Source: DATLXH01 sp035576005
Lineage (GTDB): Bacteria > Acidobacteriota > Thermoanaerobaculia > Gp7-AA8
Length of the DNA stretch: 64,000 bases
NCBI GenBank assembly: GCA_035576005.1
Contig: DATLXH010000157.1
Coordinates: 18,041-82,040 of the forward strand
Direction: 5' to 3'
Positions 8,782 through 17,646 of this stretch are shown here, piece by piece; the stretch's first letter is position 1; every line of letters starts with the position of its first letter. The translations under genes and the position numbers were made by a program. The notes below the pieces were generated by a model that saw only the letters and a list, made by a program, of their open reading frames with translations, had not been told where the DNA came from and ran no database searches.

Positions 8782-10342
8782 CCCGCCGGCGGTGGTCCGA
8801 TGGTCCCACCGCGACTTCGGTCGCTGGCTGCTCGAGGTAGAACGGCGCTTTCCGGTCGCTACTTGGAGAATCGGAGACGTTCCGGTCTGGCCAGTTGTGC
8901 GAGCGACACTGTATGGTTCGCTCTTCAATGCCGTCGTCCCCGGTTTCGGGATCGGTAGCCGCTCTGGTCAGCATGTTCGGAGGTTGATTCGCGCCGGGAC
9001 GCAATGGGCGCACGCACTCGGTGCTGACCGTGTTCACAACGAGTGGCCACAAGGGAGAGCCGATGTGGTCTTTTTGAGCTACTCGGTTGGGACGCAGCCG
9101 GTGGTTGCGGGCCGCTGCGTTGACCCCCTCCTCACGCCGTATGTCGAGTTGGTGAAGGCAGAGGGGAAGCGCGCCCGGGTGTGGGAGACGAGCCCCTTCG
9201 GAGATTACAATCTGCCGCGCACCACTCCGTCGGCTCTGATCGAGCCAATCATGCTCGTGCCGCGAATCGCTTCCCAGGTTTTGCCACCGCCGCCGCCGAG
9301 CGACGAGGTGCTCCCGGCCTTTGACGAATTTGTGCAATTCGCGCGCGCCAGCGGCGTGTCGTTCCGATATGCGCAACGCAAGTCGCTCCGACGGGACATC
9401 GCGAGTGTCCGTTGGCTCGGCGCGATATTCGAGTTTCTGTTGCGGCGCGTTCAACCGGTTATTGGTTTCGTGGCTGACAATGGCCTCCGTGAGCAGGCAT
9501 TCTGTCTAGCCTGTTCCAGACTGGGAGTCACCAGTGTCGAGATTCAGCACGGCGTACAGAGGGAGTTGCATCCGGCATTCTCCTACTGGTCGGCCATTCC
9601 GTCAGGTGGATACGCCACGAGGCCCGACCGTTTCTGGTGCTGGGAACAGGCGGACGCGGATGTCATCAATCGGTGGACTGCTGCAGACGGTTCTAACGCC
9701 GCTGTCGCTGGTGGCGACCCCTGGTTGAAAATGTGGCAAGACCGGCTTTGGGGTCCTGCCGCCGAGCTTGATGCAGAGTTTTCGGCGCTTAAGGAGGCCA
9801 CGGACGCCCCGCAGCATGCGTTGGTCGCACTGTCGTCGGTTGGCGAACTTTTTCCAGAGGCACTGCTCGAGGTTCTGAAAAATCCACCCTCCGGATGGCG
9901 GTTCTGGATACGGCTTCATCCCGTGAATCAGAAAGCGTGCCGATTGGAAGCCGACCAAGTTCTTCGGCAGCTCGGATATTCGCGATCGTTGACGGATTAT
10001 ACGACACGCTTACCGCTGTTCCTCCTGCTACGTCATATGGATTGTCAGATTGTGGTGAATATTTCAACTGTCATTCGCCAGGCCGCGGCGATGGGAGTAC
10101 CGAGCATCGCGTGCGGAGATGTTGATCAAGCACGGCAGTTTTACAACACTGAAGTGAGTGAGGGCCTCCTGGCGACTGCCAACTCTGGCGATGAACTGGC
10201 CGCACTCTTGCCAGCAATGCGACGCCGCAAGCTCGAATTGCGTCGCGGGCCGCGGCCCGACTCCGCCGCGACGATGCATGCGCTGCTCGAGCAAGCTTTT
10301 CGGCGGGTGCGCGGGACAGAACAGTATTCGAGGCGTAGGTAG
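8762..10342 (+). CDS. Putative surface-carbohydrate glycosyltransferase (GT-B-like)
   Basis: A 526-residue soluble protein without signal peptide or clear transmembrane helices. It shows features of surface carbohydrate biosynthesis proteins with a GT-B-like fold: a central SVEIQHGVQRELHPAF segment (the HG motif of sialyl/CDP-type transferases), a long loop ending GDPWLKMW, and a C-terminal half with WRFWIRLHPVNQ and a conserved HMDCQIVVNISTVIRQAAAMG segment typical of the donor-binding region. Located in the nonulosonate part of the locus, it is a reasonable candidate for transfer of the acidic sugar, but this is inference. It overlaps wzx by 20 nt and is followed 2 nt later by hisH. Confidence 0.6.
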   Translation: MQALATDPPAVVRWSHRDFGRWLLEVERRFPVATWRIGDVPVWPVVRATLYGSLFNAVVPGFGIGSRSGQHVRRLIRAGTQWAHALGADRVHNEWPQGRADVVFLSYSVGTQPVVAGRCVDPLLTPYVELVKAEGKRARVWETSPFGDYNLPRTTPSALIEPIMLVPRIASQVLPPPPPSDEVLPAFDEFVQFARASGVSFRYAQRKSLRRDIASVRWLGAIFEFLLRRVQPVIGFVADNGLREQAFCLACSRLGVTSVEIQHGVQRELHPAFSYWSAIPSGGYATRPDRFWCWEQADADVINRWTAADGSNAAVAGGDPWLKMWQDRLWGPAAELDAEFSALKEATDAPQHALVALSSVGELFPEALLEVLKNPPSGWRFWIRLHPVNQKACRLEADQVLRQLGYSRSLTDYTTRLPLFLLLRHMDCQIVVNISTVIRQAAAMGVPSIACGDVDQARQFYNTEVSEGLLATANSGDELAALLPAMRRRKLELRRGPRPDSAATMHALLEQAFRRVRGTEQYSRRR

Positions 10343-10344
10343 AT

Positions 10345-10989
10345 ATGTCGATCGTGATCATTGATTATGGAATGGGTAATGTCGGGTCGATTCGGAACAT
10401 GCTCCGCAAATGCGGCGTCACCGCGCAGATTTCGGGCGATCCAGGCGAAATCGAGCGAGCCACGAAGCTGATTCTTCCAGGAGTCGGCGCGTTCGATCAG
10501 GGCATGCATCGTCTCCGTCAATACGGACTCGTTACTCTGCTGGACCGCAAGGTTCGGGAGGAGAAGACTCCGCTGCTGGGCATCTGTCTCGGCATGCATT
10601 TGCTGGCGAGGAGCAGCGAGGAGGGAAGGGAGGCGGGACTAGGATGGTTTGACGCGGAGGTTGTGCGCTTCCGTTTTGGGGAACAGCCGGGTGTCGGCTT
10701 GAAGGTTCCGCACATGGGCTGGAACACTGTGAGGCCGCAAGCCTCCGATGGTGTTACGGGTCTGGTCTCCGGCGCCAGGTTTTATTTTGTTCATTCTTAC
10801 TATGTGGTCTGTCACAACAATGATGACGTGATCGCACGCACGACATATGGTTTCTCGTTCGCATCAGCGATGCGCCGTGACAATGTGATCGGAGTGCAGT
10901 TTCACCCCGAAAAGAGCCACCGTTTTGGCATGGCGTTTTTGTCCGAGTTTGCGCGGTCCTCCAGCGCGGTGACCGCCGCCGAATGCTGA
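10345..10989 (+). CDS. hisH: HisH-type glutamine amidotransferase, second copy
   Basis: A 214-residue HisH paralogue of the protein at 55. Nucleophile Cys81 lies in GICLGMHLL; the His-Glu pair is in QFHPEKSHRFG. ATG 10345 follows the previous stop by 2 nt and the TGA overlaps the hisF ATG (10983). The two HisH copies share motifs such as DYGMGNV and GVGAF but differ widely elsewhere, so they are not a recent duplication. This copy sits immediately before hisF and a PP-loop amidotransferase, the known WbpG/HisH2/HisF2 trio that converts an acetamido to an acetamidino group. Confidence 0.93.
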   Translation: MSIVIIDYGMGNVGSIRNMLRKCGVTAQISGDPGEIERATKLILPGVGAFDQGMHRLRQYGLVTLLDRKVREEKTPLLGICLGMHLLARSSEEGREAGLGWFDAEVVRFRFGEQPGVGLKVPHMGWNTVRPQASDGVTGLVSGARFYFVHSYYVVCHNNDDVIARTTYGFSFASAMRRDNVIGVQFHPEKSHRFGMAFLSEFARSSSAVTAAEC

Positions 10990-11804
10990 TCCCGCGCGTG
11001 ATTCCCTGTCTTCTGCTGCGCTCGCGTGGGCTGGTGAAGACGACAAAATTCCGCCGTCCCGTTTACCTTGGAGATCCGGTGAACGTCATTCGCATATTCA
11101 ATGAGAAGGAGGTCGATGAAGTCATCCTCCTCGATATCACGGCCACACTGGAACAGCGGGAGCCTAACTTCTCTCTTCTGGAGGAAATCAGCAGCGAGTG
11201 CTTTATGCCGCTTGCGTACGGTGGTGGAGTGCGAACCACTTCGCAAATGAGAACGCTTTATTCACTCGGAATCGAAAAGGTCGCCCTCAACACCGCAGCT
11301 ATCGACAATCCCGCGCTAATCTCCGAGGCGGCTTCGTGCTTCGGCAGCCAGAGTGTCGCGGTCTCGATCGACGTGAAGAAAGATTGGAAGCGGCGATATC
11401 GTGTGGTGACATCCTGCGGGCGGCGCATGACCACACTGGATCCGGTGGCGTTCGCGGTGTCGATGCAACAGCACGGTGCAGGCGAAGTGATCCTGAACAA
11501 TATCGGACGCGACGGCACCATGAAAGGCTATGACTTGGACTTGGTTAGAAGCGTCACATCCTGTCTGGATATACCGGTGATCGCCTGTGGCGGGGCGGCG
11601 TCGGTGAGCGATCTTGCCGGAGTTGTCCGGAAAGGCCGCGCGTCGGCAGCGGGAGCGGGAAGTATGTTTGTCTTTCAAGGTTTGCACAGGGGCGTGCTGA
11701 TCAGCTTCCCGAGTCACGCCGAATTGGAAAAGGCGTTTGCCGGGACGGAACCTGGGTGGGAATACAGCCCGCAGGGACAGTCAGCCGCGAATGGAAAGGG
11801 TTAG
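10983..11804 (+). CDS. hisF: HisF-like ammonia-channel subunit, second copy
   Basis: A 273-residue HisF-family barrel, slightly longer at the C-terminus than usual. Arg5, GIEKVALNTAAI (gate Lys) and the second Asp (VSIDVKKD) are present, but the first catalytic Asp is Leu11 (IPCLLLRSRG), the same loss seen in the copy at 689. It therefore probably does not act as a cyclase and instead conducts ammonia from HisH to the amidotransferase encoded next. ATG 10983 overlaps the hisH stop; its own TAG lies 4 nt before the amidotransferase ATG. The glycine-rich GGGVRTTSQ phosphate-binding loop is still recognisable. Confidence 0.9.
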   Translation: MLIPRVIPCLLLRSRGLVKTTKFRRPVYLGDPVNVIRIFNEKEVDEVILLDITATLEQREPNFSLLEEISSECFMPLAYGGGVRTTSQMRTLYSLGIEKVALNTAAIDNPALISEAASCFGSQSVAVSIDVKKDWKRRYRVVTSCGRRMTTLDPVAFAVSMQQHGAGEVILNNIGRDGTMKGYDLDLVRSVTSCLDIPVIACGGAASVSDLAGVVRKGRASAAGAGSMFVFQGLHRGVLISFPSHAELEKAFAGTEPGWEYSPQGQSAANGKG

Positions 11805-11808
11805 CGAC

Positions 11809-12987
11809 ATGCCATTCTCCATTGATCCTGACGTCGTACTCAACGCCTTGCCGAGCAACCGCCGAATCTGCACGCGTTGCGTCATGGATACGAGTGATCC
11901 CGAGATTGTCTTCGACGAAGAGGGAAACTGTAACCACTGTACGCGTGCACTCATGCTGCTCGAGACCCGACTGCCGCTATATAAGGACGGTCCGTACCGG
12001 CTCGATCGCCTCGTCGAGCGTATCCAGATAAACGGAAAGGGCCGCCCGTACGACTGCATCGTGGGTGTGAGTGGGGGAGCCGATAGTACGTTTGCCGCAT
12101 ATACCGCAAAGAAGCTCGGCCTCAGGCCGCTCGCGGTCCATTTCGATAACGGTTGGAATTCAGAGCTAGCAGTTAGCAATATCGAACAGACGCTCAGAAG
12201 GATGGGGATTGAACTCTACACGTATGTCGTTGATTGGGAAGAGTTTCGAGACCTTCAGCTTAGTTTTCTTCGCGCGTCTGTTCCTGACGCGGAAATCCCT
12301 ACTGATCACGGTATTTGGGCGCTGCTGTACAAGACAGCAAAGCGGTTCGGCGTGCGCCACATCGTTACAGGCACAAACCTCAGTACCGAGTCCGTTCTCC
12401 CCAGGTCCTGGACGTACGGCGTCACGGACTGGACGTACATCAAGGACGTGCACCGCCGGTTCGGGAACCGTCGTTTGAAAACTTTCCCACGCTACACCCT
12501 TGGCCAATTCATGTTTGCCGTGCTCGTACGCCGCGTGACTGGCAGCAGCATTCTGAATTCGGTGGAGTACAACAAGGAGGATGCTTTGCAGCTTATGGAA
12601 CGGGAGCTGGGATACCGGCGCTACCCAGACAAACACCACGAGTCGATTTATACGCGCTTCTTTCAGTCCTACATTCTTCCTCGAAAGTTCGGGATCGACA
12701 AGCGGCGCGCGCACTTGTCGTCATTGATCATGAGCGATCAGATCACTCGGGAGACGGCGGTTGACGAGCTGCAGCGTCCGGTCGCCGACGAGGCCTCGGT
12801 CCAGGATGACCTTCGATATGTAGTGAAGAAATTCGGCATTACCGAAGGTGAGTTCGCTGCGATTATGGCACTTCCCAGACGCTCTTATCGCGACTACCGC
12901 AATCAACTCGCTCGTCAAGAGCAGTTGAAGGTGGCGATGAGGCTGGCGCAGCGGTACCACATCGTTCCCCGGCAACTGGGGCTGTAA
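11809..12987 (+). CDS. N-acetyl sugar amidotransferase (WbpG/PseA family)
   Basis: A 392-residue PP-loop ATPase of the N-acetyl sugar amidotransferase family, which adenylates the acetamido oxygen of a nucleotide or nonulosonate sugar and replaces it with ammonia to give an acetamidino group. The P-loop is SGGADS at residues 88-93; two CxxC pairs (Cys21/24 and Cys41/44) form the expected zinc site. ATG 11809 gives the family N-terminus (RICTRCVMDTSDP shortly after); an in-frame upstream start at 11737 would lie inside hisF. Together with HisH and HisF it forms a complete ammonia-coupled set. In the neuB setting an acetamidino-nonulosonate is a plausible product. Confidence 0.92.
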   Translation: MPFSIDPDVVLNALPSNRRICTRCVMDTSDPEIVFDEEGNCNHCTRALMLLETRLPLYKDGPYRLDRLVERIQINGKGRPYDCIVGVSGGADSTFAAYTAKKLGLRPLAVHFDNGWNSELAVSNIEQTLRRMGIELYTYVVDWEEFRDLQLSFLRASVPDAEIPTDHGIWALLYKTAKRFGVRHIVTGTNLSTESVLPRSWTYGVTDWTYIKDVHRRFGNRRLKTFPRYTLGQFMFAVLVRRVTGSSILNSVEYNKEDALQLMERELGYRRYPDKHHESIYTRFFQSYILPRKFGIDKRRAHLSSLIMSDQITRETAVDELQRPVADEASVQDDLRYVVKKFGITEGEFAAIMALPRRSYRDYRNQLARQEQLKVAMRLAQRYHIVPRQLGL

Positions 12988-13006
12988 TCGTCAACAGGTA
13001 AATCAA

Positions 13007-14329
13007 GTGTACAAGTACGTTGTTGGGTTCGCCCTTGTGATGCCACTCTACGGGATCTGGCTCATGGAACGTGGCGCTTTCGGCTGGTCTGTCGGCCGCG
13101 TCGGATATCCCAATGGAGCCGCCAAGGCATTCGCGCTGTATTCCGTAGTGCTTGCGACTATCGCCTGGCTGATCGCACGACGAGCGCCGGCAACGAATAC
13201 CCGGCAGGTGACGGCGGCCTTTCGCGCGCCAGAGAGGCTGTTTCGGCGATTCAGCGTCCATCTCATGCCGGTCCAGTTGATGTTTCTCGGTGTGCTGCTA
13301 TTCGGCTTCGGTGGTATCGATGTCTGGACCGGCGTTCGCGGCAAAGGTGAGTTCCGTGTAGGCCTCGGGACGTTCGGGGCCGTCGCGTTCATGCTGATCA
13401 AGTACGTCATACCGGCACTCTTCGCGTATGCCGCATACCTCTACAGGACTTGTCGGTCATCGTCTCGGAATCGATTGCTGCTGTTCACAAATGGTGCGCT
13501 CGCATTCATCTGTGGCACGGTATGGGGATATAAGGCGACGCCGATATCGGTCCTCCTGCCGGGTTTGCTTTTGCTGTTCTGGCGCATCGGTCTGAGACAA
13601 ATGGTGTGGCTTGGCGCCTTGGTGGCGGGGTCATTTGTCGCTCTCTTCCACGTCTTCGATTCAAGCGAGTACTCGCGCATCAGCGCGCTCGAGTTCCTCT
13701 GGATCCGACTGACGGTCTTGCAGGGAGATGTATCATGGGAAATCTGGGATCAGTACCGGAGCGGTGCTCTCTTCCCGCCATACCTCCGAACGCTTACGCC
13801 GTTTCTCGGAAACCGTGTCTTCTCGCTTCTCACTGGCCTGAGCGCCTCGAAGTTTTCTGTTTGGATGGAGTACCAGTATGGGTTTCTTTTGACGTATCTT
13901 GCCGGCGTGCCGTTGGACCTCATCGAGGCGGGGTACACCGTTACAGGAACGCCTTTCGCCGAAGGGTTGATCGCAGCCGGATTGTACGGAGCTATGGCAT
14001 TCGCGGTTCTTGGAGGCATCATGACGGGCCTGCTGTACTATGCCATAGCGTGGGCAATCGCCCGACGGCGTGCCGCGGCTGCCGCAATTCTGGCCACCTA
14101 CTTCTGCTGGTGCGTCTTTCCGTGGCTGGTAGGCGGTGGTGTGGTCACATTCTTCCATCTGTCGGTGTTCGCGGGTCTTTTTGGAGCGTACTTGTGCATT
14201 GCGATTCTTCGCGGGGGACTTGTAACCCTGCTGACACGAAAACCGGCATCGGCCGGGACGGGACGGCCCTCTGGGAAGCTGGCCCGATCGCACTGGCGAC
14301 GGGTGGAGGACACGACATCCGGGTTCTGA
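13007..14329 (+). CDS. wzy: Wzy-type O-antigen polymerase, module A
   Basis: A 440-residue polytopic membrane protein with about 11-12 hydrophobic helices and a larger periplasmic segment in the second half (about residues 230-310), the topology of Wzy polymerases, which join repeat units at the outer face of the inner membrane. Sequence conservation in Wzy is poor, so the call rests on topology and position between flippase and transferases. Start is GTG 13007. The 3' end overlaps the next glycosyltransferase frame, probably by up to 136 nt depending on that gene's start. Confidence 0.75.
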   Translation: MYKYVVGFALVMPLYGIWLMERGAFGWSVGRVGYPNGAAKAFALYSVVLATIAWLIARRAPATNTRQVTAAFRAPERLFRRFSVHLMPVQLMFLGVLLFGFGGIDVWTGVRGKGEFRVGLGTFGAVAFMLIKYVIPALFAYAAYLYRTCRSSSRNRLLLFTNGALAFICGTVWGYKATPISVLLPGLLLLFWRIGLRQMVWLGALVAGSFVALFHVFDSSEYSRISALEFLWIRLTVLQGDVSWEIWDQYRSGALFPPYLRTLTPFLGNRVFSLLTGLSASKFSVWMEYQYGFLLTYLAGVPLDLIEAGYTVTGTPFAEGLIAAGLYGAMAFAVLGGIMTGLLYYAIAWAIARRRAAAAAILATYFCWCVFPWLVGGGVVTFFHLSVFAGLFGAYLCIAILRGGLVTLLTRKPASAGTGRPSGKLARSHWRRVEDTTSGF

Positions 14330-15507
14330 TTTTCCATCCCTCCGCAGTGTTCGGCGGTGCTTCGAGGAGTCTGATCGAGCTGTGGCGTGGGCTGCAAACG
14401 ACGGGCTTCCACGGTACGGTCGTGTGTCCGGCAGGCTCGACGGCAGAACGATTTCGATCGGTGGGCTTTGACACGGTAGAGGTCGCGGGCTTGTCGCAAT
14501 GGGACGACACCCGCTACGGACATTATCGCGGTCTACGCTGGCTGATTCTGTTGCGTGAGATTGCGTGGCTGCTGCCGAGCCTTCTCGTCGTCTGGCGCAT
14601 GCGATCACAGAAATTCGATGTGATCCACGTCAACGAGATTACGCTGCTGCTTTGCGGAATTCTCGCCCGACAGTCACTGCGCGCGCCGCTCGTGGTTCAT
14701 GTACGATCGCTTCAGAGAGGAACATCGGGTGGCTTGCGGACGCGCCTCATGGTGAAGCTCCTGCGAAAGTTCGGCGATGCGATTGTCGCGATTGATGAAA
14801 CCGTTCGCGCGACACTACCGTCCGACCTTCCAATAAAAGTCATTCACAATACAGTAGCGCGCCCTCCTCGTGGAACCGAACCGCCGACAACGAAGCAGCA
14901 TTTGCGCGTTGCCAGTGTCAGCGTGCTCCACGAGAATAAGGGCATCTACGAGTTCGCCGAAGCGGCTCGGGTCTGCCGAGACCGCGGTCTGCCAGTCGAC
15001 TTTCTGATTGTCGGTGAGAACGCCCGGGACTGCCGCGGACTGCGTGGGTGGCTTTTGCGTCGTCTGAAAATGGCACGCGATGTCAGACGCGATATTGACG
15101 AGTTCGTGGCACGTTACGGGTTGGAGCGGACCGTCTCGCTCGTTGGATTCTTGAGCGACGTCGGGCGTGTGTATCGCGACATTGATGTGCTCTGCTTTCC
15201 CAGCCGGCTCAATGCCCCGGGACGACCGGTATTCGAGGCCGCATTCCATGGAGTTCCGAGTATCGTCGTGGTCGACCAACCAAGTAAAGATACGATTGTA
15301 CCGGGTGTCACGGGCCTGTGCCTCGAGCGGGCGGACCCGGTCCTGCTGGCAGATGCGATTGAGCGAATGTATCGCAATCCCGAGGAACGACGCAGAATGG
15401 GAGAGAAGGCAAGAGAACTCGCAGAACGTTACTTTGACTCCTCGACCAACGCGGCGCTGCTGGGCGACGTATACACAGAGCTCGCACTTGGGCGACGCCA
15501 GCCGTGA
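14194..15507 (+). CDS. GT4-family glycosyltransferase
   Basis: A GT-B glycosyltransferase of the GT4 type: N-terminal VLIFHPSAVFGGASRSLIEL, central hinge, and donor-binding domain with VASVSVLHENKGIYEFAEAA and LCFPSRLNAPGRPVFEAAFH (EX7E-like region). The start is unclear. Homology begins around 14317, but there is no ATG, GTG or TTG there; the nearest standard in-frame start is GTG 14194 inside wzy, which I use, while a CTG at about 14323 is an alternative. It would add one sugar of the module A repeat on the cytoplasmic face. Donor and linkage cannot be read from sequence. Confidence 0.82.
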   Translation: MHCDSSRGTCNPADTKTGIGRDGTALWEAGPIALATGGGHDIRVLIFHPSAVFGGASRSLIELWRGLQTTGFHGTVVCPAGSTAERFRSVGFDTVEVAGLSQWDDTRYGHYRGLRWLILLREIAWLLPSLLVVWRMRSQKFDVIHVNEITLLLCGILARQSLRAPLVVHVRSLQRGTSGGLRTRLMVKLLRKFGDAIVAIDETVRATLPSDLPIKVIHNTVARPPRGTEPPTTKQHLRVASVSVLHENKGIYEFAEAARVCRDRGLPVDFLIVGENARDCRGLRGWLLRRLKMARDVRRDIDEFVARYGLERTVSLVGFLSDVGRVYRDIDVLCFPSRLNAPGRPVFEAAFHGVPSIVVVDQPSKDTIVPGVTGLCLERADPVLLADAIERMYRNPEERRRMGEKARELAERYFDSSTNAALLGDVYTELALGRRQP

Positions 15508-15713
15508 TCGGCCTTCCCGGCAAAGGACTTACCTTTGAACGTAATTGAGTTTGCTGTTTCGCATGTGCATGCGGGCCGGCGGCTGTCGTTCGACGCTGAA
15601 CAAGTCGTCAGCCTTCCAAGTGCATCGTTCGGAAGGTTGCCAGTAGATTCTGCGTCGGTGAGGTCGCCTCGTCGGGATGCCGCAAGAGTTCGGTCCCGGC
15701 GGGTAAGGATTGG

Positions 15714-16610
15714 GTGGAAGTTGTGCGCGTACTGATTCTGGGTTCCGGCGGGATGCTCGGACACAAGCTCTATCAGACTCTCAGAGAGCGATTCGAGGTC
15801 TTCGCGGCCTTTCGCGCGGCATCGCTGTACCAGGGTCTCGGTCTCTTTGACCGCGAGCACGTCGTCGACGGCGTCGACGCGAGCAACTTCGATGCGATCA
15901 TCGGGGCCATGGCTCGTGTCCGTCCCGACGCAGTCGTCAATTGTATCGGCATCATCAAACAGCTCGCCGAAGCGAATGATCCTGTCCGCAGTCTGAGCAT
16001 CAACTCTTTACTGCCGCACCGACTTGCCGCCCTTTGTCACGCGGCCGGTTCACGGCTGATTCATATCAGTACAGATTGTGTTTTCTCCGGTCGCAAAGGA
16101 ATGTATTCCGAAGGTGATGTCTCCGACGCCGAAGATCTCTACGGCCGTACCAAGTTCCTAGGAGAGGTGGCAGCCCCAGCGGGGCTGACGCTGCGGACAT
16201 CGATCATCGGACGCGAGTTGTATTCGACGAGCGGATTAGTCGAATGGTTCCTCGCAAATCGCGGGAAGCGAGTGCGAGGTTTCACCCGTGCGATCTATTC
16301 CGGCTTCACAACCATTGAGCTCTCGCGTTTGATCGCGCGAGTGATTTCCGATTTTACGGATCTCCGAGGCATGTATCATGTTTCGTCGGAACCAATCAGC
16401 AAGTATGATCTCCTTTTGCTGGCTGCGGATGCTTTTGACGCCGGCATCGAGATCGATCCGGATACGTCGGTCAATATCGACCGCAGTCTCAACAGCGACC
16501 GTTTTCGATTGTTGACGCAATTCCGGCCACAGACCTGGCCGGAGATGATCGGCGAAATGGCCGCTGATCCGACTCCGTACGAACAGTGGAGGGTTGCACG
16601 TGCATCTTGA
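15714..16610 (+). CDS. wbjC: WbjC/RmlD-like NDP-4-keto-sugar reductase
   Basis: A 298-residue extended SDR of the RmlD type: VLILGSGGMLGHKLYQTL Rossmann motif, IHISTDCVFSG and the catalytic Tyr-Lys of YGRTKFLGE. In UDP-N-acetyl-L-fucosamine synthesis WbjC (FnlB) reduces the C4 ketone after WbjB and before WbjD, and both those genes follow directly. It is shorter than P. aeruginosa WbjC and lacks its extra C-terminal cupin-like part, so it may be a reductase only. GTG 15714 is preceded by a TAAGGA-type site. About 200 nt of apparently non-coding sequence separate it from the preceding glycosyltransferase, so a promoter could lie there. Confidence 0.8.
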   Translation: MEVVRVLILGSGGMLGHKLYQTLRERFEVFAAFRAASLYQGLGLFDREHVVDGVDASNFDAIIGAMARVRPDAVVNCIGIIKQLAEANDPVRSLSINSLLPHRLAALCHAAGSRLIHISTDCVFSGRKGMYSEGDVSDAEDLYGRTKFLGEVAAPAGLTLRTSIIGRELYSTSGLVEWFLANRGKRVRGFTRAIYSGFTTIELSRLIARVISDFTDLRGMYHVSSEPISKYDLLLLAADAFDAGIEIDPDTSVNIDRSLNSDRFRLLTQFRPQTWPEMIGEMAADPTPYEQWRVARAS

Positions 16611-17646
16611 GGGGAAGCGAATTCTGGTAACCGGCGGAACCGGTTCCCTGGGGCAGACTGTCGTCAGGCGATTGCTTACCGGTGAAATGGGCAAGCCAGC
16701 GCGGGTGGTAGTCTTTTCTCGCGACGAAGCGAAACAGCACTACATGCGGCTCTCGTATCTTCACCGTAGCGAGGCCACCGACGATATTATCTATCGTAAC
16801 TCGCGGGACATCCTGTCCTTCCGTATCGGCGATGTTCGTGATTATTCGGCACTGCTGCAGGCGGCCCGTGAAAGCGACGTGATCATTCACGCCTCGGCCT
16901 TAAAGCAGGTTCCATCATGCGAGTACTTTCCGTTCGAGGCGGTGCAAACAAACATTTATGGTGCTCAGAACGTCGTACGGGTGATTCGAGAGAATGACAC
17001 GCCCGTAGAGACTGTCGTGGGGATCTCGACTGACAAGGCGTGCAAACCGATCAACGTGATGGGCATGACGAAGGCTGTCATGGAGCGCATTCTCATCGAG
17101 GCGAACATCGAGTGTGCTCGTACGCGGTTCGTGTGTGTCCGTTATGGAAATGTGATCGCGTCGCGCGGCTCGGTAGTGCCTCTCTTCCTCGACCAGATCG
17201 CGCGAGGTGGTCCGGTGACGGTCACCATGCGGGAGATGACTCGGTTTCTTCTCAGCCTCGACCGCGCAGTCGACACCGTGTTTGCCGCGATCCGCACCGC
17301 GCACCCCGGTGACACGTACGTGCCGCGTGTCCCCGCCGCACGAGTGTCCGATCTCGCGGAAGTGCTCATCGATGGGCGCGATATTCCCATCGTGTATACC
17401 GGCATCCGTCCCGGCGAGAAGATCCACGAGATCATGGTCTCGGAAGAGGAGTGTTACCGTACGATCGCGCGCGATGACTATTATGTCATCTGCTCGATGC
17501 TTCCGGAGTTGCGGGCGGAGACCGCGGCGGAGAGGCCGCTCAAGCGTAAATACTCTTCCGAAGACATCACCCTTGACCACGGGGGCTTGCGTGAGTTACT
17601 GGAGGCGCACCTTCGCACCCCGATGTTCGCGGACGTAACACCGTGA
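16600..17646 (+). CDS. wbjB: UDP-GlcNAc 4,6-dehydratase/5-epimerase (WbjB/FnlA/CapE)
   Basis: A 348-residue inverting-type dehydratase that turns UDP-GlcNAc into the 4-keto-6-deoxy-L-sugar at the head of the L-FucNAc pathway. Seen: ILVTGGTGSLGQTVVRRLL, VVFSRDEAKQHYMRL, ASALKQVPSCEYFP and the Ser-Met-Lys type active site in STDKACKPINVMGMTK, where Met replaces the usual SDR Tyr. Start GTG 16600 is preferred over TTG 16594 because GGAGG lies 7 nt before it. It overlaps wbjC by 11 nt and its stop overlaps the wbjD GTG by 4 nt. Confidence 0.93.
   Translation: MHLEGKRILVTGGTGSLGQTVVRRLLTGEMGKPARVVVFSRDEAKQHYMRLSYLHRSEATDDIIYRNSRDILSFRIGDVRDYSALLQAARESDVIIHASALKQVPSCEYFPFEAVQTNIYGAQNVVRVIRENDTPVETVVGISTDKACKPINVMGMTKAVMERILIEANIECARTRFVCVRYGNVIASRGSVVPLFLDQIARGGPVTVTMREMTRFLLSLDRAVDTVFAAIRTAHPGDTYVPRVPAARVSDLAEVLIDGRDIPIVYTGIRPGEKIHEIMVSEEECYRTIARDDYYVICSMLPELRAETAAERPLKRKYSSEDITLDHGGLRELLEAHLRTPMFADVTP

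Noticed and set aside
15535..15735. 66-codon open frame between the GT4 gene and wbjC
   Set aside because: No family likeness, basic and low-complexity second half, and it overlaps the wbjC start.
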